A stretch of 5,882 nt of DNA from Candidatus Muproteobacteria bacterium (GTDB taxonomy: Bacteria > Pseudomonadota > Gammaproteobacteria > Acidiferrobacterales > Sulfurifustaceae). Location of the stretch: contig JAHFQD010000133.1 of the NCBI GenBank assembly GCA_023266455.1, positions 1-5,882 on the forward strand, in the 5' to 3' direction. Positions 1-5,049 of the stretch are shown in pieces. A program made the position numbers and the translations under genes. Positions within the stretch are counted from its first letter, which is position 1; every line of letters begins with the position of its first letter. A model generated the notes under the pieces. The model made no database searches. It had not been told where the DNA came from and saw nothing but the letters and a program-made list of their open reading frames with translations.

Positions 1-145
1 GCTCGGGCCATTGACCGGTTTTCGTTTCGAAGTTACCTAGAAATTCCAGAAGCTCCGCGTCCGGCGCCGGCGCGGTGTCGGCGGCGTGGATGCCGGACGT
101 CGCCGACATCAGCCACAACGCGATGATGAAAGTATTAACTCGCAT
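1..145 (-). CDS. Exported protein of unknown function (N-terminal part), third gene of the sigma-factor operon
   Basis: Seen: reading leftwards from an ATG at 145 there are 48 open codons to the window edge, so only the N-terminus is present. It begins MRVNTFIIALWLMSATSGIHA, with a short basic start, a hydrophobic core and a small-residue end typical of a Sec signal peptide, probably cleaved near residue 21 or 22. The mature part has a proline/alanine-rich linker and then an acidic-aromatic stretch, ELLEFLGNFETKTGQWPE. The start overlaps the stop of the preceding membrane-protein gene by 11 bases, which argues for one transcript. There is no clear Shine-Dalgarno sequence, consistent with translational re-initiation. 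Inference: a periplasmic or secreted partner of the sigma/membrane-protein pair. From memory, similar ELLEFLG-type proteins follow comparable sigma genes, often with a DUF3106 gene further on, but I could not check this. Confidence 0.75.
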   Translation of the reverse strand, partial: MRVNTFIIALWLMSATSGIHAADTAPAPDAELLEFLGNFETKTGQWPE

Positions 146-476
146 CGCTATCGTTTTGATCGCCGATCCAGTGGTAGAAATCGATCTCGGCAAAAAAATC
201 CGGACTTTCTTTCGACATCAATAATTCCAAATCTTCCGCCGATGCTGTGTTAACGGTCGATTCCGGCACCTGCCACCACCACAACGTGACCGTCACCGCG
301 AGTAGTCCCGCAGCTAGGGTAGGCAGCGGAATCCATGCGGTAAACGGGCGCCGCCGCGACGCGTCGACGGCGCGTTTGCGCGCGGCGCGCAGCCGCGCGA
401 CCACCAGCTCATCCAACTCGGAGGAGGCGCGATTAAGATGTCGTCGTGCTTTTTCCAGTTCGTCGCCGTCGTTCAT
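135..476 (-). CDS. Single-pass membrane protein, putative anti-sigma factor
   Basis: The product is 113 residues from the ATG at 476. That start overlaps the sigma-factor stop as ATGA and has an AAGGA Shine-Dalgarno sequence 9 bases upstream (486-490). A longer reading from 554 lies inside the sigma gene and has no such support. Residues 1-44 are highly charged and helical (cytoplasmic, rich in E, R and A). Residues about 47-69 form one hydrophobic segment ending in WWW. Residues 70-113 are a short acidic, presumably periplasmic tail containing AEDLELL and FFAEIDFYHWI. Position immediately after an ECF sigma gene, a cytoplasmic N-domain and one membrane span are the usual layout of an anti-sigma factor. 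It lacks a recognisable zinc-binding HxxxCxxC motif, so it is not a classical ZAS-type anti-sigma. It may resemble the DUF3619-type partners found beside proteobacterial sigma genes. The role is inferred from context. Confidence 0.8.
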   Translation of the reverse strand: MNDGDELEKARRHLNRASSELDELVVARLRAARKRAVDASRRRPFTAWIPLPTLAAGLLAVTVTLWWWQVPESTVNTASAEDLELLMSKESPDFFAEIDFYHWIGDQNDSDAS

Positions 477-1090
477 GGTGCGTAGTCCTTCAGTACTTCT
501 CGCAACGCTTCGCATGCGCGCGAGTAATGTGTTTTGACGCTGCCTTCCGAACATCCCATGGTGCGCGCGGTATCCCGCGTATCTAAACCTTCCCAGGCGC
601 GCAACACGAACGCCTGTTGTTGACGTAGCGGCAGACGATTGATCGCCTGCTCCAGCAAGCCCATGGCGCGCGCGTTGCGTACGCGGCCTTCGGGGCCTGG
701 TTCCGCGCTGTCGGGCAACTCGGCGATCGGGTCGCCGGCGTCCTCGTCGTTATTGCCGAACCACACTCGAAAACGGTTGCGCACGCGACTGCGGCGGTAC
801 CAATCCTGAATGCGACTTTGCAGGATGGTTTGAAACAATGCGCCCCATTCCTGCGCCGGCCGTTTCGCGTAGCGTTGCGCGAGAGCGAGCATGGTGTCTT
901 GCACGATATCCAACGCTTCTTCCGGATTGCCGGTGGCGATGCGCGCCGTGACGAAGGCGCGACGTTCCACCGAGGCCAGAAACCTTTCCAATTCGTTTGC
1001 GTTATCCAGCAGGCGATCCTCGGCAGTCGATAGCGTTATTGTCGGCGCGCTCGCTGAACTGTTCCAGCTATGAGAGGTCTGTCCCATCAT
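473..1090 (-). CDS. ECF-family RNA polymerase sigma factor (sigma-70 family)
   Basis: The product is 205 residues, the usual size for a group 4 (ECF) sigma factor, with only regions 2 and 4. Region 2 spans about residues 34-103 and includes the EEALDIVQDTMLALAQRY core-binding helix and the LQSRIQDWYRRSRVR promoter-melting/-10 helix. A variable acidic linker (NNDEDAGDP) follows. Region 4 spans about 143-198, with LPLRQQQAFVLRAWEGLDTRDTA and the helix-turn-helix CSEGSVKTHYSRACEALR for -35 recognition. It directs RNA polymerase to a specific promoter set, probably under control of the membrane protein encoded next, with which it overlaps by 4 bases (ATGA). Two adjacent ATG codons (1090 and 1087) are both possible starts, and no strong Shine-Dalgarno sequence separates them. 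The N-terminal 25-30 residues are low in conserved character. The stimulus and regulon cannot be read from the sequence. Confidence 0.93.
   Translation of the reverse strand: MMGQTSHSWNSSASAPTITLSTAEDRLLDNANELERFLASVERRAFVTARIATGNPEEALDIVQDTMLALAQRYAKRPAQEWGALFQTILQSRIQDWYRRSRVRNRFRVWFGNNDEDAGDPIAELPDSAEPGPEGRVRNARAMGLLEQAINRLPLRQQQAFVLRAWEGLDTRDTARTMGCSEGSVKTHYSRACEALREVLKDYAP
486..490 (-). promoter_or_regulatory. Ribosome binding site for the putative anti-sigma gene
   Basis: Read on the minus strand this is AAGGA, 9 bases before the ATG at 476 and inside the 3' end of the sigma gene. It is what fixes the 476 start over the longer reading frame from 554. Confidence 0.65.
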
Positions 1091-1199
1091 CTCTGTTTAA
1101 CGCAGCGGCACACGCATGGTTGACGATAATTTACGGGTTTTCCCGGTGAAGGGCGAAATGATACAGTTTTATCGCAATTGCTCGGGGTGGTCGAAAAGA

Positions 1200-1358
1200 A
1201 TGGAAGACGATAATTCAGCAAACGGTGAGCGCCGGCGCGGCGAGCGGCGTATAAATCTGCCGCGTCGTGGAATTATGCGTTGGGATCCGCGCCGTAAAGA
1301 ACGCCGCAAAACCGAGAGGCGTGCGGCACCGGACGCTATCAAGAACGATAAGAATTAG
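1200..1358 (+). CDS. Small arginine-rich protein with repeated ERR motifs, function unknown
   Basis: A 52-residue product if translation starts at the ATG at 1200. In-frame ATGs at 1158 and 1116 would add 14 or 28 residues of non-repetitive sequence. From residue 9 the protein is a run of basic units: GERRRGERR, then RRKERRKTERR, separated by NLPRRGIMRWDP. The charge is strongly positive, with E and R alternating in an i/i+3 pattern that could form salt-bridged helices or bind nucleic acid or membrane phospholipid. There is no signal peptide or hydrophobic segment. From memory, short proteobacterial proteins rich in (D/E)RR units and carrying a central MIRWEP-like motif recur as conserved hypotheticals, and GIMRWDP fits that pattern. 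No function is known to me. It ends 2 bases before the stop of the convergent 174-residue gene, so the two mRNAs must overlap unless termination falls inside coding sequence. The Shine-Dalgarno sequence is weak, so the exact start is uncertain. Confidence 0.6.
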   Translation: MEDDNSANGERRRGERRINLPRRGIMRWDPRRKERRKTERRAAPDAIKNDKN

Positions 1359-1360
1359 TG

Positions 1361-1885
1361 TTAAACCCGCCAGAGCGCCATGACAATATTTTCCGCCGAC
1401 GCTTCCGAACGTAATGGGAAACGGGTACGGCGCATCTCGTCCAGCGAATCCGTAATACGCGTGAAGTTTTGGTGCAGCCGGCGGAATAACACTTGGCGAC
1501 TGGGTTGCGGTTCGTAATCGGCGCATTGCCAATAGGCGTTCGCGCCTTGAGCCTGGTAGTAATGCAGTTCGCCCCGGGTTTTGAGACGTTCCCGGAACAG
1601 TCCACTCATGAATAAGGTGTACTCGCCGAGATGCCGCCAAATAGAACGACCGCGTGCGCGATCCGGTCGGCGGCCTTCTTCTTCGCGGGCCGCCGCTAAG
1701 AAGTCGACCACATATTCCAGCGGACGCCCCTCGGTATCGGTTACCCCATACAGCGCTTGCACTTGCGCGAAGCGCGCGAGTACTTCGCTGACGTAATCTA
1801 CGGTCGCTGGTTCGGTGAGGCCATGGGTTGCGAACTCGTGGCCGACTTGGTGACGGAAAAACTGATAAAGCGTGGGCATCCGCAT
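1361..1885 (-). CDS. Conserved hypothetical soluble protein, 174 residues
   Basis: I cannot assign a function. The start at 1885 has a good Shine-Dalgarno sequence (GGGGGA, 8 bases upstream), preferred over the in-frame ATG at 1879. The protein looks mostly alpha-helical and cytoplasmic, with no signal peptide, membrane span or recognisable nucleotide-binding or metal motif. Landmarks are FFRHQVGHEF at 9-18, a helix YVSEVLARFAQVQALYG at 31-47, EYVVDFLAAAREEEGRR at 57-73, RHLGEYTLFMSGLFRERL at 84-101, a tyrosine-rich ELHYYQAQGANAYWQ at 106-120, and a C-terminal basic segment. From memory, the pattern RHIGDYxLFMSGLFPE followed by YYxxQG occurs in a family of uncharacterised proteins in proteobacteria and acidobacteria, which supports this frame over the overlapping one. 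It stands alone: divergent from the oxidoreductase gene on its right and convergent with the arginine-rich gene on its left. Confidence 0.8.
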   Translation of the reverse strand: MRMPTLYQFFRHQVGHEFATHGLTEPATVDYVSEVLARFAQVQALYGVTDTEGRPLEYVVDFLAAAREEEGRRPDRARGRSIWRHLGEYTLFMSGLFRERLKTRGELHYYQAQGANAYWQCADYEPQPSRQVLFRRLHQNFTRITDSLDEMRRTRFPLRSEASAENIVMALWRV

Positions 1886-1893
1886 AATTCAAA

Positions 1894-1899
1894 TCCCCC
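1894..1899 (-). promoter_or_regulatory. Ribosome binding site of the 174-residue hypothetical gene
   Basis: On the minus strand this reads GGGGGA, 8 bases before the ATG at 1885. It is among the clearest Shine-Dalgarno sequences in the window and supports that start codon. Confidence 0.65.
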
Positions 1900-1932
1900 A
1901 GGTAAGACTTATCTCGTCTCCCTACTGCCGCC

Positions 1933-1952
1933 GGCATGGTCGCTGCCATGCC
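1933..1952. repeat. Inverted repeat GGCATGG-N6-CCATGCC, possible operator
   Basis: Two perfect 7-base arms (1933-1939 and 1946-1952) are separated by TCGCTG. The dyad lies 48 bases upstream of the minus-strand gene start and downstream of the minus-strand TATACT hexamer, so it would fall in that gene's 5' leader. It could be a repressor site or a small RNA hairpin. It has no T-tract on either side, so it is not an intrinsic terminator. Confidence 0.4.
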
Positions 1953-1967
1953 TTATCCGTACTTTTT

Positions 1968-1973
1968 AGTATA
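1968..1973 (-). promoter_or_regulatory. Candidate -10 element for the 174-residue hypothetical gene
   Basis: The minus strand reads TATACT, five of six matches to the sigma-70 -10 consensus. Transcription would start near 1961, giving a leader of about 76 bases that contains the 1933-1952 dyad. No good -35 hexamer lies 16-18 bases further upstream, so this rests on the -10 element alone. Confidence 0.35.
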
Positions 1974-2049
1974 GATGGCGCTGCCCCTTGGATATGACCG
2001 TCGAAAGTACGCAACACCCTAAACACCGGCGATAACCGTGGTGCTGTGA

Positions 2050-2081
2050 CCGATCGACTGCCGACTTCCTGGTTCGATCGG
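2050..2081. repeat. Inverted repeat CCGATCGA / TCGATCGG
   Basis: Two perfect 8-base arms (2050-2057 and 2074-2081) enclose a 16-base loop. The right arm is itself the centre of an imperfect 14-base palindrome (2071-2084, GGT-n-CGATCG-n-ACC). In RNA the arms could pair, and that pairing would compete with the terminator-like hairpin at 2067-2088, which uses the same right arm. Because CGATCG is self-complementary, any two copies would appear as an inverted repeat, which tempers the significance. Confidence 0.4.
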
Positions 2082-2100
2082 ACCAAGATGAATTTTTTTT
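2067..2100 (+). terminator. Weak intrinsic-terminator-like hairpin followed by T8
   Basis: Bases 2067-2075 can pair with 2080-2088 around a GATC loop. That gives seven Watson-Crick pairs, one T-G wobble and one C/A mismatch. Four bases later comes an uninterrupted run of eight T residues (2093-2100). The stem is not strongly GC-rich and the T-run is slightly displaced, so efficiency would be modest. No plus-strand gene ends just upstream: the nearest, ending at 1358, is 0.7 kb away across an antisense gene. It would therefore end either an unannotated short transcript or a long antisense read-through, or act as an attenuator. Confidence 0.35.
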
Positions 2101-2112
2101 CGCTATTGACGC

Positions 2113-2118
2113 TATAAT
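2113..2118 (+). promoter_or_regulatory. Candidate -10 element of the oxidoreductase-lptM-lysA operon
   Basis: A perfect TATAAT hexamer; the predicted transcription start is near 2125, leaving a leader of about 22 bases before the ATG at 2147. The bases 16-18 upstream fall in the AATTTTTTTT run and do not match a -35 element well. A TTGACG at 2106-2111 is a good -35 match, but would pair only with a poor -10 (ATTTAT/TTTATA at 2129-2135). Either promoter would serve the same gene. Confidence 0.5.
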
Positions 2119-2146
2119 CGCCGCGCTAATTTATAGACGATCTTCC

Positions 2147-3253
2147 ATGCAGGCCCTTGCCAAGAAAAGGGTTGTGGTACTCGGTGGTTACGGCGAATTC
2201 AGTCGCCGCGTCGCCGCCGGTATCGCGGCCTTACCTCAGGTCGAATGCGTTCTCGGTTTGCCGCCGCCGGCGGCCGACGCGACGCGTTTGGCGCAATCCA
2301 TCGGTGTACCGTTCATGATGTTGGATCCGAACGATCCAGCGTCGTTGTTTCGATTGCTCGAAGGCGCGTTCGCGGTGGTGAATGTGCGCGGTCCGTTTAC
2401 CGGACGCGATCATCTGACGATCCCGGCGCACTGCGCCGCGCTCGGTGTGCACTACATCGATCCCGCCGACACGCGCGAATATGTCGAAGACTTCACGCGC
2501 TTGACGCGCGAGGCGCGCGAACACGATGCGTTACTCGTGACCGGCGCCGGCACCGCGCCGGCCGTGACGTCGGCGCTGACCGAATGGCTTATCGAAGGTT
2601 TCGAGCGCGTCGATGAAATTCATATTTTCGTCACGCCCGGCATGGGCGATCGGCGCGAGATCGCCACCGCGCGCTCTATCGTCGGACAAGTCGCGGCGCC
2701 GCTGCGTGTGAAAGAGAGCGGACGTTGGCGCGAAGAACATTCGTGGACGCGACCGATAACGATACGGTTCCCATCACCGATCGGACGCCGCCGTGGCTAT
2801 CTGTGTGATCTACCCGATTTAGAATTATTCGCCAAACGTTTCGACGCGCGCACCATTACCGCGCGCGCCGGTTTCGCGCCGGGCGCGCTCAACATGACCT
2901 TGGCGACACTCGCTGCTATGCGCGTGCGTGGGTGGGTTAAACGTTTGTCGCCGATGCCGACCTTGTTGGTGCGGCTCGCGGCACATCTGATTTATGTCGG
3001 TGCCAAAGCCTCGGCGTTGCGCGTGGCGGTCACCGGCGTGCGCGATAGCGTGAAGGAAGAACATGTCGCGTATTTAATCGCCCGCAACGACGCCGGCACC
3101 GCGCTGTCGGCGGCGCCGATCTTGGCCTTGGTGCGTCGTTGGGTACAAGAAGGCGTGAAACAAACCGGGGCGGTTCCCTGCGTAGGCATGCTCGGATTCA
3201 ACGACCTCAAGCCCGAGATGGCGCCCTACGACATCGTGTTGGTGCGTCACTAG
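2147..3253 (+). CDS. Saccharopine dehydrogenase-like NAD(P)-binding oxidoreductase
   Basis: 368 residues. The N-terminus has a Rossmann fold: KRVVVLGGYGEFSRRVA (residues 7-23) carries the dinucleotide loop GGYGxFS, in which the usual third glycine is serine. AVVNVRGPFTG (76-86) and ALGVHYIDPADTREYV (98-113) match the 'D/N-x-x-GPF' and 'GVHYxDxxD' blocks of the saccharopine dehydrogenase NADP-binding family, and TGAGTAPAVTSAL (132-144) matches its GAG-x-x-P-G-like loop. The C-terminal half (about 150-368) includes GYLCDLPDLELFAKRF and ends compactly. Saccharopine dehydrogenase proper acts in the aminoadipate lysine pathway, but most bacterial members of this fold have no assigned substrate, and I do not infer that reaction here. 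It starts a probable operon, 45 bases ahead of lptM, then lysA. The Shine-Dalgarno sequence is weak (GACGA). The substrate is unknown; the family assignment is firm. Confidence 0.88.
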   Translation: MQALAKKRVVVLGGYGEFSRRVAAGIAALPQVECVLGLPPPAADATRLAQSIGVPFMMLDPNDPASLFRLLEGAFAVVNVRGPFTGRDHLTIPAHCAALGVHYIDPADTREYVEDFTRLTREAREHDALLVTGAGTAPAVTSALTEWLIEGFERVDEIHIFVTPGMGDRREIATARSIVGQVAAPLRVKESGRWREEHSWTRPITIRFPSPIGRRRGYLCDLPDLELFAKRFDARTITARAGFAPGALNMTLATLAAMRVRGWVKRLSPMPTLLVRLAAHLIYVGAKASALRVAVTGVRDSVKEEHVAYLIARNDAGTALSAAPILALVRRWVQEGVKQTGAVPCVGMLGFNDLKPEMAPYDIVLVRH

Positions 3254-3298
3254 TCGCCACCGTGGTGTCTCGTCGGCTTAACAAGGTAATCTCTCGCC

Positions 3299-3475
3299 AT
3301 GCTGAATCGTTCCGCATTATTTATTCTTAGCATCGCGTTCGTCGCCGCCGCCGCCGGCTGCGGCAGAAAGGGGCCACTGTATCTGCCGGACGATACCCGG
3401 CGTCCGCCGTCGACTGAGCAACAAGACCCAGCGTCGCCTTCGCGCGCGCGCGTGCCCGCAACGGATACGAAATGA
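3299..3475 (+). CDS. lptM: Small lipoprotein LptM (YifL-like)
   Basis: 58 residues. MLNRSALFILSIAFVAAAAG is a lipoprotein signal peptide and AAGC (18-21) a lipobox, so the mature protein begins at Cys21, which would be lipidated. The signature CGRKGPLYLP follows at once, then a short disordered tail rich in P, S, R and D. This matches the LPS-assembly-associated lipoprotein LptM, which in E. coli binds the LptD-LptE translocon at the outer membrane and helps LptD reach its mature disulfide state. Its place just before lysA is common in proteobacteria. The stop overlaps the lysA ATG (ATGA), suggesting coupling. An AAGGT lies 11 bases upstream of the ATG, and an in-frame stop just before the ATG excludes a longer protein. 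A (CG)6 run (3441-3452) encodes part of the tail. Confidence 0.9.
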   Translation: MLNRSALFILSIAFVAAAAGCGRKGPLYLPDDTRRPPSTEQQDPASPSRARVPATDTK

Positions 3476-4740
3476 ATCCTTTTGTTTATCGCAATCATCG
3501 GCTACATGCCGAGAACGTGGACTTAGCCGCGATCATCGACGCGTACGGTACGCCGTGTTACGTCTATTCGCGCGCGGCGATCGAAGAACGCTGGCGTGCG
3601 TTCGACGCCGCTTTCGGACGCCGCGATCATTTGGTGTGTTACGCGGTGAAAGCCAATTCCAATCTCGGTGTCCTCAACGTTCTCGCGCGTCTGGGTTCAG
3701 GGTTCGACATCGTTTCCGGCGGCGAGCTCGAACGTGTGCTGGCTGCGGGCGGTGATCCGAAGAAAGTGGTGTTCTCCGGTGTGGGAAAAACCCAGGCCGA
3801 GATGGCGCGCGCGCTTGAGGCGGGAATTTATTGCTTCAACGTTGAATCCGAAGCCGAACTCGACGTGCTCGACGAGGTCGCGGGCAAACTCGGGCGTAAG
3901 GCGTCGGTGTCGTTACGGGTGAATCCAGACGTCGATCCCGATACGCATCCCTACATCGCCACCGGCATGAAAGAGAGCAAGTTCGGCGTACCGATCGAAC
4001 GCGCGTTTACGATTTATCGCCACGCGCGCAATCTGCGGCACCTCGCGGTGCGCGGCATCGACTGCCACATCGGTTCACAGATCACGACGCTACGTCCGTT
4101 CGTGGACGCGCTCGATCGCGTGTTGGATCTCGTTGGCGAACTCGCCGATACCGGTATCGAGCTTGAACATATCGATTTGGGCGGTGGTCTCGGCATTGGC
4201 TACGGCGACGAACAGGTATCCGAGCCGGACGAGTACGTGCTGGCGCTGCTCGACGCGATGCAAGCGCATGAATCGCGTTACCAGCGTTTGCGTGTGCTGA
4301 TCGAACCGGGACGCGCCATCGTTGGCAACGCCGGCGTGTTGTTGACGCGCGTGCTGTATCTCAAACACGGCCAAGACAAAAATTTCGCCGTCGTCGACGC
4401 TGCCATGAGCGATCTCATGCGTCCGGCGTTGTATGACGCGTGGCACGACATCGCGCCGCTGGTACGCAACGTCGAACGTCAGGTGCATACGTATGACATC
4501 GTTGGTCCGGTCTGCGAGAGCGGCGATTTTTTGGGACGCGATCGGCGCTTAGCGGTCATTGCTGGCGACGCCTTGGCGATCGCGTCGGCGGGCGCTTACG
4601 GATTTACCATGAGCTCCAACTACAACACCCGCGGCCGTGCGGCCGAGGTGATGTTCGTCGCCGATCGGTTTCACGTCGTGCGCCGACGCGAAACCGTCGC
4701 GGAGTTGTTCGCGGGAGAATCGGTGTTACCCGAAGTCTGA
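3472..4740 (+). CDS. lysA: Diaminopimelate decarboxylase
   Basis: 422 residues, close to E. coli LysA (420). It is a fold-type III PLP enzyme that decarboxylates meso-diaminopimelate to L-lysine, the last step of the DAP pathway in the cytoplasm. Visible motifs: CYAVKANSN with the PLP-binding Lys60; HIGSQ with His199; the phosphate-binding glycine loop GGGLGIGY at 237-244; EPGRAIVGNAG at 278-288; the catalytic CESGDFLG with Cys348, contributed across the dimer interface; and YGFTMSSNYNTR with Tyr376 at the cofactor. All expected catalytic residues are present, so the enzyme should be active. The start overlaps the lptM stop by 4 bases and fits the family's N-terminus. The stop lies 2 bases from the stop of the antisense membrane-protein gene, with no terminator between. 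Confidence 0.98.
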   Translation: MNPFVYRNHRLHAENVDLAAIIDAYGTPCYVYSRAAIEERWRAFDAAFGRRDHLVCYAVKANSNLGVLNVLARLGSGFDIVSGGELERVLAAGGDPKKVVFSGVGKTQAEMARALEAGIYCFNVESEAELDVLDEVAGKLGRKASVSLRVNPDVDPDTHPYIATGMKESKFGVPIERAFTIYRHARNLRHLAVRGIDCHIGSQITTLRPFVDALDRVLDLVGELADTGIELEHIDLGGGLGIGYGDEQVSEPDEYVLALLDAMQAHESRYQRLRVLIEPGRAIVGNAGVLLTRVLYLKHGQDKNFAVVDAAMSDLMRPALYDAWHDIAPLVRNVERQVHTYDIVGPVCESGDFLGRDRRLAVIAGDALAIASAGAYGFTMSSNYNTRGRAAEVMFVADRFHVVRRRETVAELFAGESVLPEV

Positions 4741-4742
4741 AG

Positions 4743-4991
4743 TTATTTACGTAACGAAATGAACCACTGAACGCGGCGGCCCCACCAGACGGTGAGACGT
4801 CGCGACCAGCGGCGCGCGATCGGCCAGTCGACCGCCAGTAGCGCCAGTCCGAGCGGCAGCATCCAGTATCCCAGTACCGGCAGAAAGCCCAAACAGCCCC
4901 CGATCACCAACAGCACCCCAATGATTTTTCGGAGCCAGTGGTTCTCGGTGGTTTTGAGGCTTTGATAATGCTTGGTAATAAATTTTTTCAT
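4743..4991 (-). CDS. Small two-helix membrane protein, PGPGW-like family
   Basis: 82 residues from the ATG at 4991. A longer reading to 5123 would run through the dapF start and is not favoured. Residues 1-21 are basic and polar; 22-37 (KIIGVLLVIGGCLGFL) and about 41-56 are hydrophobic and form two close membrane helices. A tryptophan/arginine-rich amphipathic tail follows, including DWPIARRWSRR and WWGRRVQWF. The segment LPVLGYWMLPLGLALLAVDWPIARR corresponds to the 'PGPGW-LxxxGLALLAxDxPxARR' core of the putative transmembrane PGPGW family, although the PGPGW motif itself is degenerate here (LGYW). The function is unknown. It sits antisense between lysA and dapF, 2 bases from the lysA stop and 58 bases from the divergent dapF start. 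Confidence 0.82.
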   Translation of the reverse strand: MKKFITKHYQSLKTTENHWLRKIIGVLLVIGGCLGFLPVLGYWMLPLGLALLAVDWPIARRWSRRLTVWWGRRVQWFISLRK

Positions 4992-5049
4992 GCGGTCTCG
5001 GGTACTATTGGGGTTTAGATGACCCAACGCAAGCGGTAAATTCGAATCC
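4992..5049. promoter_or_regulatory. Short divergent promoter region between the PGPGW-like gene and dapF
   Basis: Only 58 bases separate the two starts. On the minus strand TTGCGT (5027-5032), a 17-base spacer and AATAGT (5004-5009) form a modest sigma-70 match, with 3/6 and 4/6 bases. On the plus strand TTTAGA (5013-5018), an 18-base spacer and TAAATT (5037-5042) form another weak pair. Both would start transcription within a few bases of the start codon, and neither gene has a clear Shine-Dalgarno sequence. The evidence is weak and the real promoters may lie inside the neighbouring genes. Confidence 0.25.

Larger units (their letters stand above)
1886..2146. other. Divergent intergenic region with candidate promoters and hairpins
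   Basis: These 261 bases separate two divergently transcribed genes and are visibly more AT-rich than the coding sequence around them. They contain, from left to right: the Shine-Dalgarno sequence of the minus gene, a 7-bp dyad (1933-1952), a minus-strand TATACT hexamer (1968-1973), an interleaved pair of hairpins ending in T8 (2050-2100), and a plus-strand TATAAT hexamer (2113-2118). No open reading frame of credible length or composition lies within it. Confidence 0.7.

Noticed and set aside
1122..1143. Possible ECF-type autoregulatory promoter (minus strand GGAAAA ... CGTC) ahead of the sigma gene
   Set aside because: The -35-like box is GGAAAA rather than GGAAC, and the spacing to CGTC is about 12-13 bases instead of roughly 16.
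1116..1199. N-terminal extension of the ERR-repeat protein from ATGs at 1116 or 1158
   Set aside because: The extra residues do not share the repeat character, neither upstream ATG has a convincing ribosome site, and the stretch looks like the promoter/leader of the divergent sigma gene. Not fully excluded for the ATG at 1158.
1215..1949. A 244-codon open frame on the minus strand overlapping the 174-residue gene in another frame
   Set aside because: Its composition is arginine/serine/proline-heavy and incoherent, its start lies inside the intergenic dyad region, and it covers both the 1361-1885 gene and the end of the ERR-repeat gene. The 174-residue frame has a ribosome site and plausible family motifs.
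1886..2146. Lysine riboswitch (L-box) upstream of the operon that contains lysA
   Set aside because: The region lacks the long multi-helix junction and conserved core expected of an L-box. Only two short competing hairpins are visible, and the best -10 hexamer is downstream of them.
3441..3452. (CG)6 dinucleotide run in the lptM tail
   Set aside because: It is in frame within a low-complexity, arginine/alanine-rich tail of a GC-rich gene; a slippage or phase-variation role is possible in principle but nothing else supports it.
4090..4488. Open frame antisense to lysA (132 codons)
   Set aside because: It lies wholly within a clearly functional lysA. Long antisense frames are expected in GC-rich genes, and it shows no domain or ribosome site.
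4576..4583. GCGATCGC, the HIP1 octamer abundant in many cyanobacteria
   Set aside because: I saw only this one copy. HIP1-rich genomes would carry several in nearly 6 kb, and the gene content is proteobacterial.
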